From NCBI RefSeq assembly GCF_029626225.1, contig NZ_JARUBP010000001.1, forward strand, positions 682,001 through 746,000: DNA of 64,000 nt, given 5' to 3'. Under the pieces are notes generated by a model. That model searched no databases, had not been told where the DNA came from, and saw only the letters and a list, made by a program, of their open reading frames with translations. This document shows positions 55,069 through 63,272 of the stretch, in pieces. How positions within the stretch are numbered: the stretch's first letter is position 1; every line of letters starts with the position of its first letter. A program made the position numbers and the translations under genes. The DNA comes from Asanoa sp. WMMD1127. GTDB lineage: Bacteria; Actinomycetota; Actinomycetes; Mycobacteriales; Micromonosporaceae.

Positions 55069-56414
55069 TCTCGTTCTGGATGGGCCCGCCGCCGCCGTTG
55101 CGCCCACCCTTGCCGAGTTCGTTGTCGTGCGACGTGGCGATCGTGGGAGCGGGCTTCACCGGGCTGTGGACGGCGTACTACCTGATCTCGGCGGACCCGT
55201 CGTTGCGGGTGGTGGTGTTGGAGGCGTCGTACGCGGGGTTCGGGGCGTCCGGTCGCAACGGCGGGTGGTGCTCGGCGCTGCTGCCGACGTCGCTGCCGAC
55301 GCTTTCACGGCGGTTCGGGCGGTCGGCGGCGGTCGCCTTCCAGCGTGCGATGAACGCGACCGTCGACGAGGTGGGGCGGGTCGCTTCTGTCGAGGGCATC
55401 GCGTGCGATTTCCACAAGGGTGGGACGGTGGTGGTGGCCCGGTCGCCGGCGCAGCTCGCACGGGCCCGGGCCGCGGTCGAGTCTTCGGCGTCGTTCGGGT
55501 TCACCGATGACGTGCTGCTGACGGCGTCGGAGGCGTCGGCCCGGTTGGGCGCGACGTCGGTGGTGGGCGGCGTCTACACGCCGCACTGCGCGGCGATCCA
55601 GCCGGCCGCTCTGGTGCGGGGCCTGGCGTCGGTCGTCGCTGCGCGCGGTGTTTCGATCTACGAGGGGACGCCGGCGACTGCGCTGCGGCCGGGTGCGGTG
55701 TCGACACCGCACGGGACGGTGCGGGCGCCGGTGGTGGTGCGGGCGACGGAGGGTTACACGTCGTCGCTGCCGGGCCTCGGTCGCGCCGTGGCACCGATCT
55801 ACTCGCTGATGGTCGCGACGCCGCCGCTGCCGGACTCGGTGTGGGCCTCGATCGGGCTGGGGTCGCGGGAGACGTTCTCGGACTTTCGGCATCTGATCAT
55901 CTATGGGCAGCGGACCGCTGATGGGCGGTTGGCGTTCGGTGGGCGGGGGGCGCCGTACCATTTCGGGTCCGCGGTCTCGCCCTCGTTTGACCGGGAGCCG
56001 TCGGTCTTCCTGGCGCTGCGGCGGGCGTTGGGCGAGCTGTTCCCTGTGCTGGGGGCGTTGCCGCCGGTGTCGCATGCGTGGGGCGGGCCGCTGGGGGTGA
56101 CCCGCGATTGGACGGCGTCGGTGGGGCTGGACCGGTCGACGGGGCTTGGGTGGGCCGGTGGCTACGTCGGGGACGGGGTCGGGACGTCGAACTTGGCCGG
56201 ACGGACGCTGGCCGACCTGATCCTTGGCGCCGAGTCTGACCTTGTGCGGCTACCGTGGGTCAATCATCGGTCGCGGCGGTGGGAGCCGGAGCCGTTGCGG
56301 TGGTTGGGCATCAACGCGGCCTTGCGCGCGACGGCGTCGGCGGATGCGGTCGAGGCGCGTACGGGGCGGGGGTCGCGGTTGGCGGCCCTCACCGAACGCC
56401 TGACCGGCCACTGA
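55065..56414 (+). CDS. FAD-dependent amine oxidoreductase (PuuB/DAO type), second paralogue
   Basis: A 449-residue flavoprotein homologous to that at 47417. FAD-binding DVAIVGAGFTGLWTAYYLIS, signature YAGFGASGRNGGWCSALLP, and the C-terminal GWAGGYVGDGVGTSNLAGRT are the PuuB-like pattern. GTG 55065 overlaps the aminotransferase stop (GTGA); an in-frame GTG at 55053 also exists. Two paralogous amine oxidases flank the potABCD/Lrp group, perhaps with different polyamine substrates. Confidence 0.82.
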   Translation: MISFWMGPPPPLRPPLPSSLSCDVAIVGAGFTGLWTAYYLISADPSLRVVVLEASYAGFGASGRNGGWCSALLPTSLPTLSRRFGRSAAVAFQRAMNATVDEVGRVASVEGIACDFHKGGTVVVARSPAQLARARAAVESSASFGFTDDVLLTASEASARLGATSVVGGVYTPHCAAIQPAALVRGLASVVAARGVSIYEGTPATALRPGAVSTPHGTVRAPVVVRATEGYTSSLPGLGRAVAPIYSLMVATPPLPDSVWASIGLGSRETFSDFRHLIIYGQRTADGRLAFGGRGAPYHFGSAVSPSFDREPSVFLALRRALGELFPVLGALPPVSHAWGGPLGVTRDWTASVGLDRSTGLGWAGGYVGDGVGTSNLAGRTLADLILGAESDLVRLPWVNHRSRRWEPEPLRWLGINAALRATASADAVEARTGRGSRLAALTERLTGH

Positions 56415-56469
56415 CGGCGACCACCGCTCATCCGGGGCGCATCCGGGGCGCATCCGCGTCAGCCGGCGC

Positions 56470-56940
56470 CTGTCCGCCTGAGCCGACGCCTGTCCGGCAC
56501 AGCCGGCATCTGTCCGGCCCAGCCGACGCCCGCCCGGCACAGCCGACGCCCGCCCGGCACAGCCGACGCCCGCCCGGCACAGCCGACGCCCGCCCGGCCC
56601 AGCCCCCGGCGTGGCCGCCGACCAATCGGCATGGCCGCCAACCGCCCGGCCCAGCCGACGCCCGCCCGGCCCAGCCGACGCCCGCCCGGCCCAGCCGACG
56701 CCCGCCCGGCACAGCCGACGCCCGCCCGGCACAGCCAACGCCCGCCCGGCACAGCCAACGCCCGCCCGGCACAGCCAACGCCCGCCCGGCACAGCCAACG
56801 CCCGCCCGGCCCAGCCGACGCCCGCCCGGCCCAGCCGACGCCCGCCCGGCCCAGCCGACGCCCGCCCGGCCCAGCCGACGCCCGCCCGGCCCAGCCGGCA
56901 CCTGTCCGGGCTCAGCCGGCACCTGTCCAGCGGAGCATCG
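56470..56940. repeat. 20-bp minisatellite downstream of the second FAD oxidase
   Basis: About 20 copies of a 20-bp unit CCCGCCCGGCCCAGCCGACG, with variants CCAACG and CACAG, run from about 56470 to 56910, broken once at 56600-56640. The first copies read CCTGTCCGGC in place of CCCGCCCGGC. Twenty is not a multiple of three, so it cannot encode a regular peptide repeat. A related GGCATGGCCGCCAACC run follows at 56970-57045. Confidence 0.9.
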
Positions 56941-57158
56941 AACCGCCCGGCCCAGCCTCCGGCGTGGCCGCCAACCAAACCGGCATGGCCCCCAACCGGC
57001 ATGGCCGCCAACCAACCGGCATGGCTGCCAACCGCCCGCCTGAGGCAGCTTCCCGTCCGGTCACGCAGCGCGACCAGACGGTGGGCAAAGGCGAGCGGCG
57101 GCCCGGGCGGCGTACTGCGACCGGCCGCCGGTGGGTGTGCGCTGCAGCGTCGTCCTCC

Positions 57159-57309
57159 ATGATCATGTGCAGCACACCTAGGAGTTCGCCGGCGGAAGGC
57201 GTGATCATGTGCAGCCCACCTGGAGGTTCGGGGGCGTGTCACCCTGGTCCGATACACATGATCTTGCAGTATGCGATCTGTCCACTCGACTCGGCGCACA
57301 TGATCAAGG
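57159..57309. repeat. 151-bp GATC-motif element, copy B
   Basis: Four motifs: ATGATCATGTGC (57159), GTGATCATGTGC (57201), ACACATGATCTTG (57254) and GCACATGATCAAGG (57296). Offsets 0/42/95/137 are identical to copy A. Here motif 1 pairs with 4 over 11 bases (TGATCATGTGC) and motif 2 with 3 over 9. Intervening bases differ from copy A except a shared GGCGTGTC. Confidence 0.8.
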
Positions 57310-57459
57310 ATTCAGCGGCCGAGAATCGGCTGTTCTGAACCCGCGCCACGGTTCCATCGGACGCCCACCCTCGGGGCGCAGGCATCCACTGGCAAGATCG
57401 CCTGGCTCCACGCGCCCGACGCGCGGCGGCTCGTCGATCTCGCGATGGAGAGCGGCTCG

Positions 57460-57822
57460 CTATTGGCTGGGCGGGATGACGCGGAGGTGGCCGCGGCGGC
57501 CCTGCTGGTGGCCGGCGTGCGGCATGTCGTCGAAGTCGTCGTAGCGGCCTGGGCGCGCGGCTTCGCGCACGGCGTCGGCGAGGGCTACCAGGTCGTCGGT
57601 GGTGGGGGGTGGGGGGTCGAACTCGCCCTCGTGGCGGACCACCTCCCAGCCGCGGGGGGCCGTGAGGGAGCGGGCGTGGGTCTCGCAGAGGTCGTACGTG
57701 TGGGGTTCCGCGAAGGCGGCGAGGGGGCCGACCACGGCGGTGGACTCGTGGTAAACGTAGGTCAGCGTGGCGACAGCCGGCCGGGGGCAGCCGTTTCTGG
57801 AGCAACGCCGTGGAGACCTCAC
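57460..57822 (-). CDS. DUF3499-family protein
   Basis: A 120-residue small protein. The N-terminus MRSPRRCSRNGCPRPAVATL has two Cys (CSRNGC), and YVYHESTAVVGPLAAFAEPH then TYDLCETHARSLTAPRGWEV supply a third Cys and a His, suggesting a zinc-binding unit. This is DUF3499, found beside a zincin-like gene and whiB in most actinobacteria (Rv3258c in M. tuberculosis). GTG start; function unknown. Confidence 0.85.
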   Translation of the reverse strand: MRSPRRCSRNGCPRPAVATLTYVYHESTAVVGPLAAFAEPHTYDLCETHARSLTAPRGWEVVRHEGEFDPPPPTTDDLVALADAVREAARPGRYDDFDDMPHAGHQQGRRGHLRVIPPSQ

Positions 57823-57922
57823 GGCGGCACGTTATCTCCCCCACCCGGGCGGTGCCCCGCCTTGCGCCGCGACACGCCGATCGGGGGCTAGGCTGAGGCT
57901 GCTTTTCTGCAGGAGGTGTGCG

Positions 57923-58366
57923 ATGACCAGCCCGGCCAACCGCCGGCCGCCGTCCGGCCGGCGCCGCGACCGTCACGGTCGTGGGTTGCGGGGGCGCTTG
58001 GTCCCGGCGACGGTACCGCTGGCGCGCACGAAGGCCGAGATCTTCGATGATCTTGTGCTCGACACGGTCGAGACGCTGGAACATCGGTTCGCCAAGGAGC
58101 TGGCGGGGGTCGAGTTCGCGGTGGAGGACGTGCCGCCGGACCTGAACGTGTACGACACCGACGTGCTGGAAGACGGCGAGGTCCCGCTGGCGCGGCTGTT
58201 GCCGGGGCGCCCCGGGCGGGCCGACATGGCCCCGCGAATCGTGCTGTACCGGCGGCCGCTCGAGTTCCGCGCCATGGACCACGACGACCTGGCCGACCTG
58301 GTGCACGACGTGATCATCGAACAGGTGGCGAATCTGCTGGGGCTGGATCCTGACGAGCTGAGCTGA
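57923..58366 (+). CDS. Zincin-like (PF06262-type) metallopeptidase-family protein, HExxH missing
   Basis: A 147-residue member of the minimal zincin family. A basic 25-residue leader precedes FDDLVLDTVETLEHRFAKEL, VEFAVEDVPP and APRIVLYRRPLEFRAMDHDD. Where the HExxH motif would be the sequence reads LVHDVIIEQVANLLGL, keeping His but not HExxH, so protease activity is doubtful; I recall the same loss in the M. tuberculosis homologue Rv3259. ATG 57923 has AGGAGG six bases upstream. Divergent from DUF3499 by 100 bases. Confidence 0.8.
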   Translation: MTSPANRRPPSGRRRDRHGRGLRGRLVPATVPLARTKAEIFDDLVLDTVETLEHRFAKELAGVEFAVEDVPPDLNVYDTDVLEDGEVPLARLLPGRPGRADMAPRIVLYRRPLEFRAMDHDDLADLVHDVIIEQVANLLGLDPDELS

Positions 58367-58974
58367 CGGTCGGCACGTCGGCCTGCCGGGCCGCGGTCGC
58401 CGCCTGCCGGCCGCGCTCACCGCCTGCCGGCCGCGCTCACCGCCTGCCGGCCGCGCTCACCCCCCCCGGCCGCGCTCACCGCCTCCCGGCCGCGCTCACC
58501 GCCTCCCGCCGTTGCCGCCTTTCGGGCTGCGCTCACCGCCTGCCGGCCGCGGTAGCCGCCTGCCGGTCGCCGTCGCCGCCTGCCGCCGCGATCGCCGCCT
58601 CCCGCCGTCGTCGCCTGCCGGACGCCGTCGTCGCCTGCCGGACGCCGTCGCCGCCTGCCGGACGCCGTCGCCGCCTGCCGAGCCGCGGTCGCCAGCCATG
58701 CCCTACCGACATTTGGCCATGGTCAGCGGGCCAGTGCGAGGGCCATGCTCGTCCGGTGCCTCAGCCGGCCGCCGGGCGGGTCGGCTCTCGTCGCCCAGCG
58801 TTCCCGGCCGCGCCTCGCCGGCGCGATTGTGGTTCTGGATGCGGTCGAGGGCCCGCATCGTGACGATGATGGCCCTCGCTCCCGCTTATGATCTTGTGCC
58901 GCTGCCGGTCGCGGGTTCCCCCTCCGCGGTTGTTCGGTCGCGGCTTGCTCCGCTCACTCTGCCGGTCGGCCCGG
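58367..58974. other. 0.6-kb gap between zincin-like gene and whiB
   Basis: The gap is convergent, so it should contain the terminators of both genes. Beyond the 20-bp arrays, bases 58700-58974 show no recognisable gene. A single GATCTTGTGC at 58890 resembles motif 3 of the dispersed element but has no partners nearby. Confidence 0.5.
58381..58690. repeat. 20-bp tandem repeats between the zincin-like gene and whiB
   Basis: CGCCTGCCGGCCGCGCTCAC repeats every 20 bases (58401, 58421, 58441, then degenerate), and GACGCCGTCGCCGCCTGCCG repeats at 58621, 58641 and 58661. They fill much of the 608-base gap after the zincin-like gene. Confidence 0.85.
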
Positions 58975-59238
58975 TCAGGCGACGACGCGCCGCTTCAGCT
59001 TGCGCCGCTCCCGCTCCGACAGGCCGCCCCAGATGCCGAACCGCTCGTCGTGCCCGAGCGCGTATTCCAGGCACTCGGCCTTGACATCGCAGCGCGAGCA
59101 GATCCGCTTGGCCTCGCGGGTCGAACCGCCCTTCTCCGGAAAGAACGCCTCCGGGTCGGTCTGCGAGCAGAGCGCCCGCTCCTGCCACTCCGGCGCGTTG
59201 CCCAGCAGGTCGGCGACCTCGACACGGCCACCATCCAT
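58975..59238 (-). CDS. whiB: WhiB-family iron-sulfur transcription factor
   Basis: An 87-residue WhiB protein. Four cluster-binding Cys (24, 47, 50, 56; CSRCDVKAEC) hold a [4Fe-4S] cluster, the turn motif GIWGGLSERERR (68-79) lies in the sigma-factor interaction region, and a basic KLKRRVV tail contacts DNA. By position (next to the zincin-like and DUF3499 genes) it corresponds to the WhiB2/WhmD group that controls sporulation septation or cell division. GGAGG seven bases before the ATG. Palindromes about 100-135 bases upstream may regulate it. Confidence 0.93.
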   Translation of the reverse strand: MDGGRVEVADLLGNAPEWQERALCSQTDPEAFFPEKGGSTREAKRICSRCDVKAECLEYALGHDERFGIWGGLSERERRKLKRRVVA

Positions 59239-59336
59239 AACGTTGCCTCCTTTCGCACGTCGGCCACTTGCGACCGACGTAACCCCCTCGCGGAAGGCCC
59301 TACTTTTTCGCCCGTACGGTCCGTTTTGTCATGTCC

Positions 59337-59373
59337 CGTTCGAACGACCCCAGTGAAATTACACGCGTGTAAT
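59337..59373 (-). promoter_or_regulatory. Two perfect palindromes upstream of whiB
   Basis: CGTTCGAACG (59337-59346) and ATTACACGCGTGTAAT (59358-59373) are exact palindromes of 10 and 16 bases, 99 and 120 bases upstream of whiB. The larger has half-sites TTACAC and GTGTAA, close to the BldD consensus (TNACNC-N-GNGTNA) but with two rather than one central base. BldD controls whiB in Streptomyces; binding here is inference. Confidence 0.6.
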
Positions 59374-59411
59374 GCGTGCGTCGTCAAGCGGAACCTGATA
59401 AATAGGCCCAC

Positions 59412-59555
59412 TCACCGGCGTGCCGTGGGCGACTCGCGGGATGGCGCCTGGCCCTTCGGCTCCCTACCGATCCAGACCCCGAGCGGGTAACGCTCGATCG
59501 ACCACATTCCCACCAGCTCGGATGTACCAACCGCACACAACAGATCAAACCATGA
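59412..59555 (-). pseudogene. Possible short coding remnant
   Basis: A minus-strand frame starting at ATG 59555 reads MSWFDLLCAVGTSELVGMWS, then IERYPLGVWIGREPKGQA, ending at 59412. Its composition is less GC-rich and more protein-like than the repeats beside it, but it is only 47 residues, lacks a clear ribosome site and matches nothing I know. It may be a fragment of a lost gene. Confidence 0.25.
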
Positions 59556-59680
59556 CATCGCTACCTTGATCCACCCGGCCTCCGCTAGTCCCCCAGTCGA
59601 GAGCAGGAACCGGACGAGTGATTGCCCACCCAGTTGATCATGCAAACGGGCGGGCTGGGCGTGGCTTTGGTTAGGTTTCG

Positions 59681-59850
59681 GACCGGCGCGGGCACCGCCC
59701 GGGACAGGGACAGGGCCGGCTCGGACCGGCGCGGGGACCGCCCGGGACAGGGACAGGGCCGGCTCGGACCGGCGCGGGCACCGCCCGGGACAGGGACAGG
59801 GCCGGCTCGGACCGGCGCGGGCACCGCCCGGGACAGGGACAGGGCCGGCA
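59681..59850. repeat. Four 43-bp tandem repeats upstream of fbiC's 3' gap
   Basis: Units start at 59681, 59724, 59767 and 59810 (GACCGGCGCGGGCACCGCCC followed by GGGACAGGGACAGGGCCGGC). They are nearly identical, with one G/C change in the second unit. They lie in a gene-free stretch. Confidence 0.9.
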
Positions 59851-60611
59851 CGTCCTGGAGCATCGCGGCCGCCGCGCCGCCGTCCGGGCCGCGGCCACCT
59901 CCTTACCCTTGGGGACCCGCTCAGCCACAGGGCGATCTCCATCAGACGGCCTCGCCTGCCGATGCACGAGACCGATTCAGGGCTGCTTCGGGCGGAAGCT
60001 CCAGTTCAGCGTCGCGGCTCGGCGATTGGTGTCGGCACTGGCGCGGCCCGACTCATCCCCGGCGCACCACAACGGCCCGGGCAAGGACGACGGTCTTGCG
60101 GTCCAGGCAGTCGCCCGGCCAGACTGCGGCGTCTTGCCGCTGACATCGCACCCGCCCGCCGTGCGGCGCGACGCGCCGGCCCCGGACCCGCCAGCCGACC
60201 AGCCGCAGCTGCCGCACGAGCAGCGCCGTCAGGACCAGCGTGGTCGCGACCAGCCGACGGCGACCTGCCGCGTCGTCGCCGAATCCGGCCGTGAGCCGCC
60301 CGCGCCGGCGGGCCAGCGCGCTTTGCGCCGGCATGGCGGCTCGGTGGTTCATGGCGGCGCGGCTCAACTATTCCGCGACACACACCGCAGCGGCCTGAGC
60401 CTCGACGACGATCCGAGGCCGAAGAGATCGCTGCCCCAGACGGCGTCCTGCCGCCGACATCCCATCCCGGTCGCCTCGTTCGGCCTCACCGGTCGTTGGC
60501 GGACGAACCAAGGCGGCTGCTAGCCCGCTGCGACCGGCACGGCCGGTCCTGCTAAGCGATCAGCAGGCGCGCGACTCGGTCCGAGCGGAACCACGAGCCT
60601 CCGGGCCCGCG

Positions 60612-63140
60612 TCAGCGCAGGCCGTACGCGGTTGTGCGCTCGCGGGCCGGGCGTCCGGCCGCGGCCGCGATGGCCTTGAGCTGTTCGACCGTGCGGGCCG
60701 AGCCGTTGGCCGAGCCCGCCATGCGCGAGATCGTCTCCTCCATCAGTGTGCCGCCGAGATCGTTGCAGCCGCCGTTGAGCATGGCGACCGTGCCCTCGTC
60801 GCCCAGCTTGACCCAGGAGCACTGGATGTTGGCGAGGCGGCCGTGCAGCAGCAGGCGCGCCATGGCGTGGACGACCCGGTTCTCGCGCCAGGTCGGGCCC
60901 GGGCGGGCGATGCCGGCCAGGTAGATCGGCGCGTTCGTGTGGACGAACGGGAGCGCCACGAACTCCGTGAAGCCGCCCGTGCGGTCCTGCACGGACGCCA
61001 GCACCCGGAAGTGGCCGAGCCATTGGCGGGGGTGGTCGACATGCCCGTACATCATCGTGGAACTGGATCGGATGCCCAGCTCGTGGGCGGTCGACACGAC
61101 GTCGACCCAGGTGGCGGCCGGCAGTTTGCCCTTGGTCAGCACCCAGCGCACGTCGTCGTCGAGGATCTCCGCGGCCGTGCCCGGGATCGTGTCGAGGCCT
61201 GCGTCGCGCAACGTCTCCAGCCAGTCGCGGACCGACATGCCGGCCTTGGCGGCGCCGGTGACGATCTCCATGGGTGAGAACGCGTGGACGTGCATGCCCG
61301 GCACACGCGCTTTGATGGCGCGGACCATCTCGGCGTACGCCGTGATCGGCAGTTTCGGGTCGATCCCGCCCTGCATGCAGACTTCGGTGGCGCCCGCGGC
61401 CCAGGCTTCCTCGGCGCGGTCGGCGACCTGGTCGACGGATAGTCGGTAGGCGTCGGCGTCGCGCTCACGCTGGGCGAACGCGCAGAACCGGCAGCCGACG
61501 TAGCAGACGTTGGAGAAGTTGATGTTGCGATTGACGACATAGGTGACGTCGTCGCCGACCGTGTCCCGGCGGACGTCGTCGGCCAGCCGGCAGAGCTCGT
61601 CGAGCGCCGACCCGTCAGCGGTGAACAGCGCCATCGCGGCCGACTCGTGACGCTCCTCGAGCAGCGCGGCGGGGTCGGTGGCGGCGAGGCGCAATCCTTC
61701 GAGTACGTCGGACGGCTGCCGCTCCCCCGGCCCCGAGCGCGCTTCCGGCGCAATGCGGTCGGCGATCTCGGACCAGTCGCCGTAGACCGAGTCGAAGTCG
61801 CCGCGGCGGTCGCCGGTGCGGCCGGTGGTGTCGATCGTGGCGTGCAGGTCGGTGCGGCCGCCGGGGACGAACGCCTCGTCAGGCTCCTGCCAGGGCCGGC
61901 CGACCGGCATCGCGCCCTCGGTCGCCAGGCCCGTCGCCGGGTCGACCAGCGCCGCCACGTGCGCGGCCAGGCGCGGGTCGAGCCAGGGGTCGCCGCGCTG
62001 CACGTAGTCGGGATAAATGGTCAATCGCTCGCGCAGCGTGAAACCGGACGCGGCCGAACGGGCGGCGAGTTCGTCGATCATCGGCCACGGGCGTTCGGGG
62101 TTGACGTGGTCGGGCGTGACCGGCGAGACGCCGCCCCAGTCGTCGATGCCGGCGTGTAGGAGCAGGTCGTATTCGCCCTCGATCAGGTTGGGCGGCGCCT
62201 GGATGCGGGCGCCGGGGCCGAGGACGATGCGGCCGACGGCGATCGTGGCGGCGAGATCGAGCAGCTCGGCGTCGGGCATGCCGCGCATCGCGGTGTCCGG
62301 CTTGGCCCGGAAGTTCTGGATGATGACTTCTTGGATGTGGCCGTATTCGCGGGCGGTGCGCCGGATCGCGAACAGCGCGTCGGCCCGCTCGGCCAGGTTT
62401 TCGCCGATGCCGATCAGGATGCCGGTGGTGAACGGCACGCCGACCCGGCCCGCGTCGTCGAGCACCCGCAGCCGGACGGCGGGCTCCTTGTCGGGCGAGC
62501 CGAAATGCGGGCCGGTCTTGTCGGACCAGAGCCGGGTCGCGGTGGTCTCGAGCATCATGCCCATGCTCGGCGCCACCGGCTTGAGGCGCTGCAGCTCGGC
62601 CCAGCTCAGCACGCCGGGGTTGAGGTGCGGCAGGAGGCCGGTCTCCTCGAGGACGGCGATCGCGCTGGCCCGCACGTAGTCGAGCGTCGAGTCGTAGCCG
62701 CGCGCGTCGAGCCACTCGCGCGCCGCCGGCCAGCGCTCCTCGGGCCGGTCGCCGAGGGTGAACAGGGCCTCCTTGCAGCCCTGCGCGGCGCCTTCGCGGG
62801 CGATCGCGACGACCTCGTCGCGGTCGAGGAAGGCGGCCGGTAGGCGGTGCGGCACGGTCGCGAACGTGCAGTAGTGGCAGCGGTCCCGGCAGAGGCGGGT
62901 CAAGGGAATGAAGACCTTGCGCGAGTACGTCACGACGCCCGGCCGGCCGGCGTCGCGTAGCCCGGCGTCGCGGATCCCGCCGGCGATGCGCAGCAGCTCG
63001 TCGAGCGCGTCGCCGCGGGCGGCCATCAGATCCGCGGCTTCGCCCTGGTCTAGCGCCTTGCCGTCGGCGGCGCGGGCGAGCGCCCGCCGGATGCTCGCGG
63101 CGGTCGGCGGCGTGGGCGCGGTCGGGATCAGATCAGCCAC
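60612..63140 (-). CDS. fbiC: Bifunctional FO synthase FbiC (7,8-didemethyl-8-hydroxy-5-deazariboflavin synthase)
   Basis: An 842-residue fusion of the two radical SAM enzymes (CofG and CofH) that build the deazaflavin ring of coenzyme F420 from tyrosine and a flavin precursor. The first cluster motif CRDRCHYC (Cys84, 88, 91) starts the CofG half; the second, CYVGCRFC (about residue 550), starts the CofH half. Both barrels are complete: [20 protein letters not shown] in the first, [20 protein letters not shown] in the second. The GTG at 63140 is chosen; a GTG at 63188 is possible. It lies next to fbiB; in M. tuberculosis fbiC is elsewhere. Confidence 0.96.
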   Translation of the reverse strand: MADLIPTAPTPPTAASIRRALARAADGKALDQGEAADLMAARGDALDELLRIAGGIRDAGLRDAGRPGVVTYSRKVFIPLTRLCRDRCHYCTFATVPHRLPAAFLDRDEVVAIAREGAAQGCKEALFTLGDRPEERWPAAREWLDARGYDSTLDYVRASAIAVLEETGLLPHLNPGVLSWAELQRLKPVAPSMGMMLETTATRLWSDKTGPHFGSPDKEPAVRLRVLDDAGRVGVPFTTGILIGIGENLAERADALFAIRRTAREYGHIQEVIIQNFRAKPDTAMRGMPDAELLDLAATIAVGRIVLGPGARIQAPPNLIEGEYDLLLHAGIDDWGGVSPVTPDHVNPERPWPMIDELAARSAASGFTLRERLTIYPDYVQRGDPWLDPRLAAHVAALVDPATGLATEGAMPVGRPWQEPDEAFVPGGRTDLHATIDTTGRTGDRRGDFDSVYGDWSEIADRIAPEARSGPGERQPSDVLEGLRLAATDPAALLEERHESAAMALFTADGSALDELCRLADDVRRDTVGDDVTYVVNRNINFSNVCYVGCRFCAFAQRERDADAYRLSVDQVADRAEEAWAAGATEVCMQGGIDPKLPITAYAEMVRAIKARVPGMHVHAFSPMEIVTGAAKAGMSVRDWLETLRDAGLDTIPGTAAEILDDDVRWVLTKGKLPAATWVDVVSTAHELGIRSSSTMMYGHVDHPRQWLGHFRVLASVQDRTGGFTEFVALPFVHTNAPIYLAGIARPGPTWRENRVVHAMARLLLHGRLANIQCSWVKLGDEGTVAMLNGGCNDLGGTLMEETISRMAGSANGSARTVEQLKAIAAAAGRPARERTTAYGLR

Positions 63141-63272
63141 CGTTGAAGCGTAGGCGCTACCACCGACAGGTTCCGTGGCGGCGGTCACGCGGGATAAATC
63201 TTGGGCGTGGCGGTGAACCTTTCGCAGCCGCCGGGCTACCAACTGACATGAGCGAACGAAGCCCGCTGGGCG

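Larger units (their letters stand above)
56415..57459. other. 1.04-kb gene-poor gap before DUF3499
   Basis: Between the oxidase stop (56414) and the convergent DUF3499 gene lie the 20-bp array, the GGCATGGCC run and element copy B. Apparent long open frames reflect the repeats and lack start signals. No tRNA or clear U-tailed terminator was seen. Confidence 0.6.
59239..60611. other. 1.37-kb gap between whiB and fbiC
   Basis: From right to left: fbiC ends at 60612; 60000-60600 has no credible gene but contains two diverged copies of a stretch resembling CAGACTGCGGCGTCTTGCCG (about 60120 and 60435); then the 43-bp repeats, a possible 47-residue remnant, and the whiB upstream palindromes. No tRNA seen. 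Confidence 0.55.

Noticed and set aside
56470-56940. Long open frames through the 20-bp repeat array on both strands
   Set aside because: The frames come from a GC-rich repeat of non-triplet length, with no start signal or domain.
60053-60367. 104-residue minus-strand frame with a hydrophobic stretch in the whiB-fbiC gap
   Set aside because: One short hydrophobic run, no ribosome site and an Arg-rich remainder; not convincing.
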